Below are positions 38,701 to 47,566 of a stretch of 64,000 nucleotides of DNA, piece by piece (within the stretch, counting starts at the first letter, position 1; each line of letters starts with the position of its first letter). The translations under genes were made by a program, and so were the position numbers. The notes beneath the pieces were generated by a model. That model searched no databases. It saw only the letters and a program-made list of their open reading frames with translations, and was not told where the DNA came from. Source of the stretch: Camillea tinctor (Eukaryota; Ascomycota; Sordariomycetes; Xylariales; Xylariaceae); the NCBI GenBank assembly GCA_022578605.1, contig MU394119.1:62001-126000 (forward strand), in the 5' to 3' direction.

Positions 38701-40257
38701 ATCTGGAAGTGCATCACGGTCAATTTTACCGTTAATCGTCACTGGGAAAGTTTCCATCTCGACGAAGAATGCTGGAACCATGTAAGTTGGCAATCGCTCA
38801 ACCAGCCAAGGGCGTAACACACGGTCAAGCGCTTCCTTGGCTTCAAGCTGGCTCCCAGGCAACCCCGTCTGTTTGACACAATAGGCAACTAGTCGGTCAT
38901 CACGACAAACCACAACTGCGCCGGAGATGTCCTCACGCTCAGCAATGGCCGCTTCGACGTCACCCAGCTCAATTCTGTGACCTCGGATTTTAACCTGCCT
39001 ATCAATACGACCTATTAAGCTTAATTTGTCGGACGTCAGCATGCAGGCAAGATCGCCAGTTCGGTACATCAGGCCATCGTGAAATGGATTGTCGAGGAAT
39101 CGAGAGCGGCTAAGTTTGATGTTGTTACGATAGCCACGTGCCACACCAGCCCCTCCGATGTACAGCTCGCCGGGGGTACCAAGTGGTACTGGTGACAGGT
39201 GCTCATCTAGCACGTAAAGACGGCCGTTAGTTATTGGATTTCCAATAACCACATCATGACCTTGCCGCACCTTCCATATACTCCCATAGACAGTTGCTTC
39301 GGTTGGGCCATACATGTTCCACACCTCGTCACCGCAAGCCAGCAACCGCTCGCCTAGTGGTCGAGACAGTGCTTCACCACCGCAGAATATTTTTGCAAGC
39401 CGAGGCTGGCCTTGCCACCCTGAGTCCAACAACATTTGCCAAATCGCAGGCGTCCCCTGCATTATGGTGATTTCATGGCGCTCCATAAGCCTAACAAGGG
39501 CGACTGTATCTTTTATTTCATGTCTTTGTGCGATTACAGTTGTTGCTCCGCACAGTAGAGGGAGAAATAACTCAAGAACTGCCATATCGAAAGACACTGT
39601 AGTGATAGCAAGCAGTCGATCAGTCTCACTACACCCAGGTTCTTCCCGCATCGATAATAGTAAATTTGCAATATTTCCGTGGCAGACCTCAACCCCCTTG
39701 GGCCGGCCAGTCGAACCGGAAGTATACATAACATAAGCAAGACTGCTGCTCTGAACTGGCACACTAACGTTACTACTGCCGATGCCTTCCTGGTTTATAA
39801 TGGCCAGTAGCTCGTCAATGCTCATGCATACGCTTCTCCAGGAAGCGAAGCCCCCAAGCGCATCGTCACCGGTAATGACTAGCTTCGGACAAGCATCATC
39901 CATCATTTGATTGATGCGTTCTGCAGGAAACGCTGGGTCAATAGGTATGTATGCTGCGCCTGTCTTCATTGCTGCTAACAATACTGCGACAAGGTGGACC
40001 GAGCGGTCCAAGGCCACACCGATGAGGTCGCCATGACTAATCCCTCGTTGAATAAGGACTCTAGCCAGACGATTCGTTAATATATCGAGTTCAGAGAAGG
40101 TAAGTGTTGTGTCAGCACAAATTAGGGCGATCTTGTCGCTGTAGTCTTCTGCCACCTTTTCGAGAAGCCGGTGTAGACATAACCCCAGTGTCGTGGGATC
40201 ATCAGTGTCGTTGAAGCCTCTAAGACTTGTCTGGCACTTTTCGGAGATAAACCTCAT
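32737..40257 (-). CDS. swnK: Hybrid NRPS-PKS, SwnK-like (A-T-KS-AT-KR-T-R)
   Basis: One intronless frame of 2506 residues. Domains in order: adenylation, about 25-525 (YTSGSTGRPKG at 178-188, GELYIGG, YRTGD, NGK with Lys511); carrier with Ser566 in GGDS; ketosynthase, about 625-1055 (Cys799 in DTACSSS, His934, His974); acyltransferase, about 1158-1450 (GQGSQWPG, Ser1254 in GHSLG, HAFHS as in malonyl-specific ATs); ketoreductase, about 1735-1925 (TGGLGNLG, Ser near 1875, Tyr1888); second carrier, Ser2054 in GIDSL; terminal reductase, about 2150-2506 (TGATGFVG, YGYGTSKY). No dehydratase, enoylreductase or condensation domain is seen. This is the SwnK order, known to condense pipecolate with malonate and release the product reductively on the way to swainsonine, an alpha-mannosidase inhibitor. 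All catalytic residues I can locate are present. It is divergent from the reductase gene. An SwnK paralogue with another substrate is the alternative. Confidence 0.9.
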   Translation of the reverse strand: MRFISEKCQTSLRGFNDTDDPTTLGLCLHRLLEKVAEDYSDKIALICADTTLTFSELDILTNRLARVLIQRGISHGDLIGVALDRSVHLVAVLLAAMKTGAAYIPIDPAFPAERINQMMDDACPKLVITGDDALGGFASWRSVCMSIDELLAIINQEGIGSSNVSVPVQSSSLAYVMYTSGSTGRPKGVEVCHGNIANLLLSMREEPGCSETDRLLAITTVSFDMAVLELFLPLLCGATTVIAQRHEIKDTVALVRLMERHEITIMQGTPAIWQMLLDSGWQGQPRLAKIFCGGEALSRPLGERLLACGDEVWNMYGPTEATVYGSIWKVRQGHDVVIGNPITNGRLYVLDEHLSPVPLGTPGELYIGGAGVARGYRNNIKLSRSRFLDNPFHDGLMYRTGDLACMLTSDKLSLIGRIDRQVKIRGHRIELGDVEAAIAEREDISGAVVVCRDDRLVAYCVKQTGLPGSQLEAKEALDRVLRPWLVERLPTYMVPAFFVEMETFPVTINGKIDRDALPDPVAVIQTTGNMKPATELEHQILEIWSRVLGHDRAGVNDNFFEVGGDSARIIRIQYELQTLLGRPVPSPKLFEYYTVKTLAAYLAGSLSPANRKPTTKRHHVDDTEDIAVISMACRLPGRITTPEEFWELLERGGDAITDVPKDRWDADALYDANPAAQGKSYSRQGGFISSINSFDATFFGISPREARSLDPSQYVMLETCWEGFERAGYTMEQLRGSQTGVFIGTSNILAHLGFNSTGIRDLTDLDGYTVTGSAGGTISGRISYILGLEGPAMTIDTACSSSLVTTHLACTALRQGECDLAVSGGVSLMLNPGMHVEFSRLQGMSPDGRCRAFSADTQGTGWSEGSVVTVLKRLSDAQRDGDPIHAVIRGTAVNHDGRSASLTAPSGSAQQRLVRTALSAARLQPDDIDYIEAHGTATKLGDPIEATALAEVFGPSRANAEPLWIGSAKSNIGHTQAAAGLVGLLKVVLAMRHSTLPQTLHVVKPTPAVDWLSANMAPVQSERPWLSQETRVRRAGVSAFGIGGTNAHAILEEPPRPTNLVDNEKIMVRPPSIMPFLLSGDSDAALRMQAEKLYRHIKNTISQNSLIDVAYSLATSRSHFRKRLALLAEGKTELLEKLESVAHPDIFALPDSETPKVPRLAILFTGQGSQWPGMGKDLCETYTIFRETVTEIAAEFTELELPLLDVMWADPDSTISTLLNRTDFAQPALFALEVALWRLWQSWGVKPEFVLGHSLGELVAAHVAGILDLSDACRLVATRSRLMEAQSTGGSMVSLGASAVEVSIGIEQLGYSGEVDVAAYNAPMQTVVSGDAVAIENITDHFARLGRRTKQLVVGHAFHSHYMDGMQKDFRAIAETIQFHPPQLSIISSREGRLAKAGELEEADYWVRQVREPVRFNDGIQALARHGVNVFLELGPRPVLCGMGIASLADDDGSKSVAWLSSLMPRQDSALALQRSIIDLHMRHVPLDWHAYFEPFSCQRVELPTYAFQRECLVRRDMQLGGGAANGIDSITTRAPQDDQGRFQFEVVWHPVKIDNVYSGGTWGLLLIDNHTTWVEHITGVLSGAGIRLAKVEHLEQAEKLDGLICLWDSDDDVIFQAGDFVTKALAQLQTAAETQFIPPLVWATHRAVGVGIESDDRVMNLGAAPLWGLMRTARSEHPELQLRLVDLDEETSTGIVAALMLNSEPECAIRRDKVLVPRMQRVNSVPKPLAKRRLIRPDGAVLVTGGLGNLGAHVARWLASEHDIRDLVLTSRRGIETSGADELVTELSRFGVRVTVVASDITNPESVKSIMATFNKDRPLRGVVHAAGVSDSGVLLAMTPERCAKALASKVCGSWLLHQSTKNMDLDLFVMFSSISGVMGMQGLANYAAANVFLDALAHLRRAQGLPATSIAYGTWAGTGMASRLAGTTVSHLTQFGLDSLTLEDGLDLFKQAVDSSRALTVAAALDLVRLQAYFEERGDIPVFLQSLLNRIGRTKKLTRGWDLCKMLSEAETGEHADIVLNMTREVVAKTLGFAHPLHVDVDRSLQDIGIDSLTAVQMRNHLATLTGLTLSVNIAFLHPNLKALSQSLLSQLRDTDTSSTTTVSSSATLATTIPDSPLLNMAAVRRGCLDSSFTFDNVTRDSASCTTCPKSVFLTGATGFVGAFILCELLKQGITVYCLVRADCVDTAQQRVESILESYSLWDSNFASLISPVVGDMSQPLLGLAEDEFGDLADQVDAICHSGGLVDWMRPLEDYVGPNIVSAHEILRLASRGRAKAVHLVSTISTLPKHMGLDLTEEDQEYGYGTSKYLAERLVAAARWRGARATVYRLPYVTASTSTGHFRLDRGDFLHNLIVGSLDIGAFPSLDADMSAVLPVDYLSQTIVAVMTRDLHRIGRDYDFLNTCAPACDDFFKLLGGLNGKKDLVPFDIWKKRALDHATTHTKGPLARIAAVFDGYTDETAATMFKGSSVGEYVFGNEAFPAPPLDKQFVSTYLDRIYKAGLIK

Positions 40258-40873
40258 CTTTTCTGTTAATAGTATTGCTAGTATAAGTGATACTGATGTT
40301 GCTATATTCCACGCAACGTATAAAACTTCCTGACATAAATCATATATTAGGAAGAAACTTGCATATTTTAATAGTGTAGTTGACCAGACTTGTCACAAGA
40401 ATCCTCGGTCTGAATGATAAAAAGTAACTTGGAAACACTTTTACAAGCAACTAGACCAAAGCTGATCATATTCATCATAACAAATAGGCAACAGCTAAAT
40501 AGGAAACCCTTCCGTCTTGTCTTTCAGTCTGCCGTACGCAGGTCTAGTTTAAGTGGGCTCATCCATGTAGCAGCAGATCCCCACGAGACATACTGTTTTC
40601 AATATCTTCTACGATCCTATTTGTCATATTTTGTATGGCGCACTTGTACCAATATGCATGCTTCGGGGGGTAACTTTTGATATCGATGGCCGGTTTTGAA
40701 ATCCTGGCACCTTTGCCTCATGCTTTAGACTGCAGCATCTCGTCTAAAAAAGCCCCCAACGATATTACGTTATTTTCCCCGCGTCTTCCACAACTCACCA
40801 CATATCACTCTTGTCACCTATTTTCTACGAGCTCAAAGTCTCGATACCGTGGTCTTTTCAACATCTACACATC
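40258..40873. promoter_or_regulatory. Bidirectional promoter of the synthetase and the reductase
   Basis: 616 bp separate the divergent start codons of the NRPS-PKS (minus) and the NmrA-like reductase (plus). The half next to the synthetase is AT-rich with several TATA-like words; the half next to the reductase is C/T-rich leader sequence. A shared control region would co-regulate the two genes. I could not single out a convincing factor-binding palindrome. A short 88-codon frame (40414-40680) inside has no motif. Confidence 0.55.
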
Positions 40874-41943
40874 ATGGCCGTTGTTGCTGTCGCCGGTGGC
40901 CTTGGCGACCTAGGTCGCCTCATCACGGACGCCATAGTTAAAACTGGCAAACATGAAGTTTACGTCATGTCAAGAAAGGTAATTAGGAAACATATCCAAT
41001 GATCCATATCACATCACTAACCACGGGTACACAGACTGTTCCGAACAATCCCAGCCACATATCGCCATTGACTGGCAAAAGTTACGAGTCTATTATTCAG
41101 ACTGACTACTCTTCCGAGGATGCCCTAGCTGAGCAACTCACGAAGCATCGTGTTAACGTCGTTGTCTGCACCTTCATTATGGATTCTGACCAGGTGTGCG
41201 ATGCGGAGCTACACCTTATCCGCGCCGCCAACCGATGTCCCTCTGTCCGGCGCTTCATCCCCTCTGAATTCAACGTCGAGTATGATGTCGGGGATGATGT
41301 GCTTCCATACCCGGAGAAGAAATATCATCTGATTGCTCGGCGAGAGCTAGAGAAGACAAGCACTCTCGAGTATGCGTATCTCTACCCGGGCATGTTCATG
41401 GACTATTTCGGCTTGCCACGGGTGGCAAGCAGTCTTCGGCCTCTGTGCTTCTTCGTTGACCCAGAAAATGGACTGGCAGTGCTACCAGGAGATGGGGAAG
41501 CGAAGATGAGCATGACGGTTACCATGGATGCCGCGCGGCTTCTAGCGGCCGCGCTCGAGTTGGACGCATGGCCGCGGATCCTAACTACGGCCGCAAGCAC
41601 CATCTCACTCAATGAGCTTGTCAGACTCTACGAGAAGGCTCTGGGTCATAAGCTTGAAGTGCGCTATCTGCCAGTCGACAAATGGCTCAAGCATGAGACC
41701 GTAGACCTCCCGGCGAATATAGACATCGCAAAGGGGTATCCTGAACGGTTCCCTCAGGGATTAGATCAGCTGCGGCCGCTAGTCGCTGATCTCGAGGCAG
41801 GTGTTGCACTTGGCGCATTCGACTTCAGTAAGTTGGACCAAAATCAGCACCTCGATCTTGTCAAGGCATTGGAGGGAAGAGTCCCCGCGCCAAAGCGCAT
41901 CGAAGAGTTGATTGAGGAAGCTTGGAAGCCGGTCTCCGGTTAG
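40874..41943 (+). CDS. NmrA-like NAD(P)-dependent reductase (SwnN/SwnR-like)
   Basis: Two exons (40874-40978, 41035-41943) with a 56-bp intron (GTAATT..CACAG, branch CTAAC) give 337 residues. The N-terminus is a Rossmann strand and loop, AVAGGLGDLGRLI, followed by the end of strand 2 (VYVMSRK); the RRFIPSEFNVEYD segment is characteristic of isoflavone-reductase/NmrA-like proteins. The catalytic region near YPEKKYHLIARRELE and the C-terminal NELVRLYEKALGHKLEV segment fit the same family. In the swainsonine pathway two such reductases, SwnN and SwnR, reduce cyclic imines (of the indolizidine and of the piperideine carboxylate). Divergent pairing with the synthetase favours a role on its product, but the sequence alone does not tell me which of the two this is. 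Confidence 0.85.
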
Positions 41944-42831
41944 TGAAAGAGAGCTATGCCGGCTTTCCCGAGCTCTCACAGGTTAGGATCAGCGCATGAT
42001 GTAAGCCCGCTAGCTACCTGGGTAGTTAATATTGTGCATGTCGTATATTTCAATCCCTGAAATAATGTCACCGTCAGGGTCTCTCGCGTAAATCTTTCTG
42101 CAGCCACATATAGATCAATAGGCAGCTGTTTCCCTCAGTACATTAAAAGTCGCTTCATATAAATATAAGAGAAAGGTATAGGCAGGTTCGTTCAAGGACT
42201 ATAGTTCAGGGGTTATCAAGCTATATGTACAAAGTCACCTCCTAGTTTGAAATCTAGGCTGATCCTTCTATGCAACGCTGCTGTATGATTATCTAAGTGG
42301 AAAACCACGACGTTTCCGCCCCCAAACTGCAAGAAACTTACAGAAGATAGTGTGCATGGTTCCATTATTCGCAATATGTGGGAAAGGATCCTGAATCGTG
42401 GGGAGCGGTGAATCATATGGGGACGGCAATACTGTTAGTAAGAGTGGACTGTAGGAATCATGGATCTACGGGGCGCATACATAATATCTGGTTATACTAC
42501 TCTTGTATGCTTGTTGCCTACTACCATCATATCATTGAAAATATACGTTATCCTCAAATATGATCACGGATCTCGCCACCTCGCCTACCTTGTTTACCTT
42601 CGCCCTGCTTCCTGAAATGAGAAATAGGATGGCCTGACTTTTGATAGGTAGGTAACCTTAAAGCCTTCCAAATTTCTTGGGTATGTCTCTTCGGCTGTGT
42701 ACTAATGATATAAATTTATTGATTTCCATTGGGACTAACTATTGAAGTCGTCACAACCCGCGGAGAATTTCCTTCGGCACCCCCAAGTCATACATATCCT
42801 TTGAACCCACATTACCACTTTTTGAGGTAAC
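41944..42831. other. Intergenic stretch between reductase and dioxygenase
   Basis: About 0.9 kb, AT-rich. Small frames of 60-66 codons on both strands show nothing. The last 100 bp are the leader of the dioxygenase gene (ACATGTCTAAAG start context). No swn-type gene is hidden here. Confidence 0.55.
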
Positions 42832-43689
42832 ATGTCTAAAGCTACACCCAAACTCCAGCAAGTCAAGCACTCGGAAGGGCGTGACACCATCCTAAAAGCC
42901 CTTCAAGAAGATGGCGCTGTCATCATTAAAGGTCTATTCACGAAAGACCAAGTGCGCCGTCTAAATGAAGAGGTGCAGCCCGCTGTAGACAAGCTTCAAG
43001 CGGGTGGCAAGCACCTAGATGAGTGGGTTAAAGACTTCCACGGTGACAACACCAAACGCTTGAACAATGTCGTCTCGCTGAGCAAGACCTTCCGTGAGGA
43101 GATTCTGGAAAAGGATCTGATCCACGAGCTGTGCGAAGAGATCTACTTGAAGGATGCAGGTGGATACTGGATGAACTCTGCCCAGGTCATCGACATAGGG
43201 CCAGCCAGCAAGGCCCAGCCATTACATCGGGACCAGTGGCAATTCCCCATCTTCACACACTGCGGGCCCAACGCGCCGGAGGCCAGCATCAACTTCGTCG
43301 TAGCTCTGACGGAATTCAGCGACGAGAACGGGGCGACCAGGGTCATCCCCGGCAGTCACAAGTGGGACGATTTCCAAGCAAATGGCACCCCGGAAGACAC
43401 TATTCCCGCGGAGATGGAGGCAGGTGACGCATGCTTCATCACAGGAAAGGTAGTCCATGGAGGTGGTGCTAACAGGACCAAAAACCAAACCAGGAGAGGC
43501 ATAACTCTCGTCTTTCAATGCTCGTACCTGACCCCTGAGGAGGCATACCCCTTTTTGGTCGACAGGGAGATCGCCAGAACGCTCAGCCCGCGAGGCCAGC
43601 GCATGATTGGGTTCCGGTCGCAGTTCCTGAAGGATAGTCCTGGGGTATGGAAGCGTGACTATAGTGAGCCGGATGAAGTCTATTGTTAA
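42832..43689 (+). CDS. PhyH-type Fe(II)/2-oxoglutarate dioxygenase (SwnH-like)
   Basis: One exon, 285 residues. The iron ligands are visible: the His-x-Asp pair in PLHRDQWQFPIF (about residues 125-136), with the distal His in KVVHGGGANRT, about 80 residues later. A downstream Arg (TRRGITLVF) is placed to bind 2-oxoglutarate. NGATRVIPGSHKWDDF is the conserved PhyH loop before the distal His. Enzymes of this group hydroxylate or desaturate small molecules, using O2 and 2-oxoglutarate in the cytosol. The swainsonine pathway uses two, SwnH1 and SwnH2; only one is seen here and I cannot say which it matches. It is read in the same direction as the reductase, 0.9 kb downstream. Confidence 0.88.
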   Translation: MSKATPKLQQVKHSEGRDTILKALQEDGAVIIKGLFTKDQVRRLNEEVQPAVDKLQAGGKHLDEWVKDFHGDNTKRLNNVVSLSKTFREEILEKDLIHELCEEIYLKDAGGYWMNSAQVIDIGPASKAQPLHRDQWQFPIFTHCGPNAPEASINFVVALTEFSDENGATRVIPGSHKWDDFQANGTPEDTIPAEMEAGDACFITGKVVHGGGANRTKNQTRRGITLVFQCSYLTPEEAYPFLVDREIARTLSPRGQRMIGFRSQFLKDSPGVWKRDYSEPDEVYC

Positions 43690-45349
43690 GTCAGGTTAGG
43701 TTAGTTTGAGTTACAAGGTTGATGTCAACTGGATCAACCGGGCCAGCATTGATAATAGTGACTAAGGAGTCAAAGATGGGACCGTGGCGACGGGACCGAA
43801 AAGGATCCTGGTCGTAGGAAGGAAATAGCTAGCAGCCAATGGTAATTCATATACATAGTAATAAGGGGTATATCATATGCGCGGGGTTGTGATAAGAAAC
43901 ATGTCAACATGTGCTTCGTATGCCAGAGTATAGGCAAGTTAGTCTGTGAAATCCTCCGGAAGTCAAGGGGATGCACTCCCTATGGCGCTAGCTAACTAGT
44001 CTCTGCGTAGGGCGTAGGTAGTCAGTAGCGTAGGGCGTAGGTAGTCAGTAGCGTAGTAGTGGAAGGAATAAGATACAGGAACAAGGTGGCAAGTCTAGAC
44101 CCAGAGGGTTGATATAGGGTGTAAATCCGGGACTATCTCTAGAAAGGATCTACGGTCTACACTACTAGCCATAAAACGATAGCTTCATCCCACAGGATCA
44201 CACTTATAGTTCTAGACAAGGAGAACATATCGTGAATCCATAAGGTAATAATTACTGACTTGATTTGTCTTCACGGTTGGAATAGGGGAAAAGGTACAAA
44301 GTTGGTTTGTAATATACGAAGCAATGGGAATCAACTTTCAGGTTGCTCCCTGTCCTGTTCTGCGTTTTTGTCCAAGCGACTAATATACCTATATACGAAC
44401 CGTGCGTCCCTACTAGGTTAGCAGGCAGGGTCTTTATTTCAACTGCATCGTCTATCCGTGACGCTGATTGGTCAACTCCCCAACCTCTTTTAGGATATAT
44501 TCCCTAGCTGGGTGAGCATTGAGCCTTACATGTATTACTGGCCATTCAGATCAATACATGACTATTGGACGGATTCTATCCTGAGGTTATGCCCCCTAGG
44601 TTAAGTGCATCTAGTTCAAACCTTCTCTAAGTATTGAATGCTAATTCTCAACTGTATGAATAGTAGCTAGTATCATTCCATGATAGTTCGATTCTTCATC
44701 CCAATGAGATAGCAACGAGAAGAGACGAATGTATGAAGCAGCAGATTCAGATAAAATGCAACATACATTCCATGCGTGTAGTGCGGGCAGGTAAATATTT
44801 ATATATTATGTAAATGCTTAATGTCCATTCGGTACCTATTGTGATTCAGAACTGAATAGAGAACAATGAATCAACAATGAATCCGCGTAGTCAAATCTGA
44901 TGTTTACCTTCTACGCTTCCAAGATATAGGAGAGGGTTGCTGCAACTGGTAATAACCCAAGTACCGTGACGTATTTACTATGGCATATGTACCTAGGTAC
45001 CTAGGTAATTAATATTCCAAGTGCCTCTCTAACCTTTTCATAGATTATAACATACTGAATTAGTAGTCATCGTGTAGGTGCTGCAGACTACAAGTAGATA
45101 TCTTGTGTATTATTGGCAGCTGGGAATAAAGTCATTCAAATAGTATGTACCTAGGTACTTACATAGGTAGGTAGATGTACATGAGGATATTCACAGTGGT
45201 CATGCGACTCCTATATCACCTCAATCACACTCCTATGCCTTTAATACTGGAAGGCAGCTGCCTAAGTAATGAAAGGGGCTAGAGGGGACTTAGGTACCTA
45301 TGAAAGTACATGATAATTCCTTAGACTGTTGCTGTAGTATTTGTTCATC
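43690..45349. other. Gene-poor stretch downstream of the dioxygenase
   Basis: No gene seen. It holds a tandem repeat at 44005-44056 and several TACCTAGGTA-type words at 44990-45008, 45149-45181 and 45290-45300. A 68-codon minus frame at 43770-43976 has no motif. Confidence 0.55.
44005..44056 (+). repeat. 23-bp tandem repeat, two and a quarter copies
   Basis: A 23-bp unit starting GCGTAGGGCGTAG and ending GTAGTCAGTA occurs at 44005-44027 and identically at 44028-44050, with a partial third copy. Each unit itself contains a shorter repeat (GCGTAG twice). Confidence 0.85.
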
Positions 45350-45455
45350 ACGCGTCTATTACGCGTGCAAGCAATCATCTCTCATAGCTTCACAAAGAAA
45401 CAATAAGACAAGCAAACGCGTCAAGTTTGTCCTCGCTTCGCCATTGTTGACGCGT
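45350..45455. promoter_or_regulatory. Four ACGCGT boxes (MCB-like cluster)
   Basis: The palindrome ACGCGT occurs at 45350, 45361, 45416 and 45450. In fungi this hexamer is the core of the MBF cell-cycle box. The C/T/A-rich DNA right after (45460-45660), with runs of CACCAC and CATCAC, looks like a fungal 5' leader. Yet no coding sequence follows: the first ATG downstream in the hairpin at 45.7 kb meets a stop within ten codons. It may be the relic promoter of a lost gene or drive a non-coding RNA. Confidence 0.45.
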
Positions 45456-45726
45456 ATTAAAAAAATCCTAACTGAAACTTCTTGCTACCGTTCATCTTTC
45501 CCTACTCGCCGACATTTCTTAAACTTCCAACACTACCATCATCACCACTATCACCACCACCACCTAGCATTCTGGCCTCCATATCATCTCCTAATATACA
45601 TACCACGCTCCTAATTAATCGATAATTAATTTCCTAACCCTCCTAATTCACATATATTATTTTAATACCGTTATCCTAATCCCGCCTAAGCCCTACCACA
45701 TTCTGCAAGCAGTAGTTTGCCTTGTA

Positions 45727-45886
45727 GGACACAACATGTTCTACCCGAGCAGAGAGAAAGCCTAGATGGTAGGTTCAGGTGTGTGACTTACTTGTCCAAC
45801 ATCATCCAAGCCTCCAACATTGGAAGTCACACAACTGAATTTACTATCTCGGCTCTCTTTCGGCCCTGGTAGAACATGTTGTGGCC
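45727..45886. repeat. Long imperfect hairpin, MITE-like (1)
   Basis: The two ends are inverted copies sharing CACAACATGTTCTACC, and similarity continues inward through GTGTGACTT to a loop of about 20 bp. Arms are about 70 bp and differ at scattered sites. No open frame spans it and no clear target duplication was found. Confidence 0.75.
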
Positions 45887-46532
45887 GTTGATATAATCTA
45901 CTTAAGATATATTTTGACTCTCTAATCCATTGAGTAGTCAGAATACTACCGCTCCCCGCCTCACTGTGCAGACGTTAATGCAGTAAGTCTTCCTATATGC
46001 TATCTCTTTATTCTAGTAAATGATGATGCTAATTGGTTCAATAAAGGCATGCGCCGTCCACAGCCAGGTTCTATAAGCAGAGTCATAATAACGACACAGT
46101 CTTAACCACGGTATCAGATGAAGTCCGCCAGTCACATAATTCTCATAATCAATCTACGTCGAGATGATCATAGCTACTCCAGGTCAGCACGCCTATAATC
46201 ATAAAGCCCTTCCACTTAAATACATATTTCACAAGTAGGATTTAATACTAATATAACATTTGTCGTAGGAACCGCAAAACCATGATAATATACCAAGTTT
46301 CGATCAAATTGGCGGCTGATTGCCTACCATGGTAACCATAAGTTCAACAATTTCGAGAATCTAAGTTCCTAATAAAAAGGACTAAGGCCATGTTGCCCTG
46401 ATGGAGGGAGGCTCTAAGAGCTATAACTAAAGATACAAGGACCAACATCAATCATAAAGTCAGCAACGGATAAAGACAATGGACATGATGGGTCTAGCAG
46501 CCTACAAAGCACTGGGCAGCCATCACGACCTT

Positions 46533-46742
46533 CTGAAGTGGAAGAGGTACCGCTGATAAAGTACAGTGCATATTTAGCATAGATGACACTGATCCGGTCC
46601 AAAGTTATGGGCGATGGTACACAGAGGGCCATAACACTCGTGTGGCCTATAACTGTTGCCATTGTATACAGCACTGGACCAGCTCAGGGTCATCTATGAT
46701 GAATACGTACTGTATTTACTCGGCGGCACTTCCCCTTCGGTG
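46533..46742. repeat. Long degenerate hairpin (2)
   Basis: Arms of about 90 bp, more diverged than the others. The best paired blocks are CATAGATGAC at about 46578-46587 against its complement at about 46690-46699, GGTCCA against TGGACC, and TACAGT against ACTGTA. The limits are approximate. Confidence 0.5.
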
Positions 46743-47115
46743 AATCCTTAGGTCAGCCCACTTCTGGAGCTGGCATTCCTCACGGTGCCGCTCCTAGAAC
46801 CGTGGCTCAAAGTGGTGCTCGAGGCCCATGGCTGTTTGCCACGGCCGATTCTGACCTATAACAACCTTCCTCCCAACCTATGCAATATACATACAGCGTG
46901 AGTAGCTATTCTGTGATATTTCAAACATGTATTAGCCGGCGTTACTAAATCCTGAATATCTAGCGGCTCTCTGGGGAACCTTTTGTTACACCAAACGTAC
47001 CGGGCTTCCCGCAGCCCACACCGTGGACTCCTTTACAGCCAACACAACATAGATAGAGGTGGTATCTATATCTAGACCCACGATCTGGCTTGTCGACTAT
47101 AAAGTGGGACACCAT

Positions 47116-47282
47116 GAACCTTCATCTCATAAGAGAGCTATGGCTGTAGCCAGGGCTTGGGCTGGCTTTACTATCACTTTAACCATGCGAAGAATGTCCG
47201 CTGTGATTGGTGTGCTGAAAGTGATAATAAAGCTAGCCTAGGCCCTGGCTACAACCATATCTCTCTTATGAGATGAAGGTTC
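47116..47282. repeat. Long hairpin, MITE-like (3)
   Basis: A 167-bp inverted repeat with arms of about 65 bp, outer ends GAACCTTCATCTCATAAGAG, and a loop of about 37 bp. Nearly all differences between arms are transitions (C/T or G/A), as expected if repeat-induced point mutation or cytosine deamination acted on them. A 60-codon frame across it is not a gene. Confidence 0.85.
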
Positions 47283-47566
47283 GTGATTCCAGGGGTTCTA
47301 TCTTAAGAATGAGCTCAACTAGGCTCATTCCATTAGTAGTCATGCCACGAAGATTCACATTCACGACAAAGCCGTTGGATGACTCCACACGTACTCCTAA
47401 TAGTTGGTTGATATCACCACTCCCAGAGGGCACACCTCGCACTTCACCATCTAGTAAGTTTACATCAGTTAAAGCATATTATGAGAGACATCTACTGACA
47501 AAATGGCTACGCTAGAGTGAAACTGTGGTGTAAAGAGCATGAGTCCGTAATTTGTCGCCACAAGAT

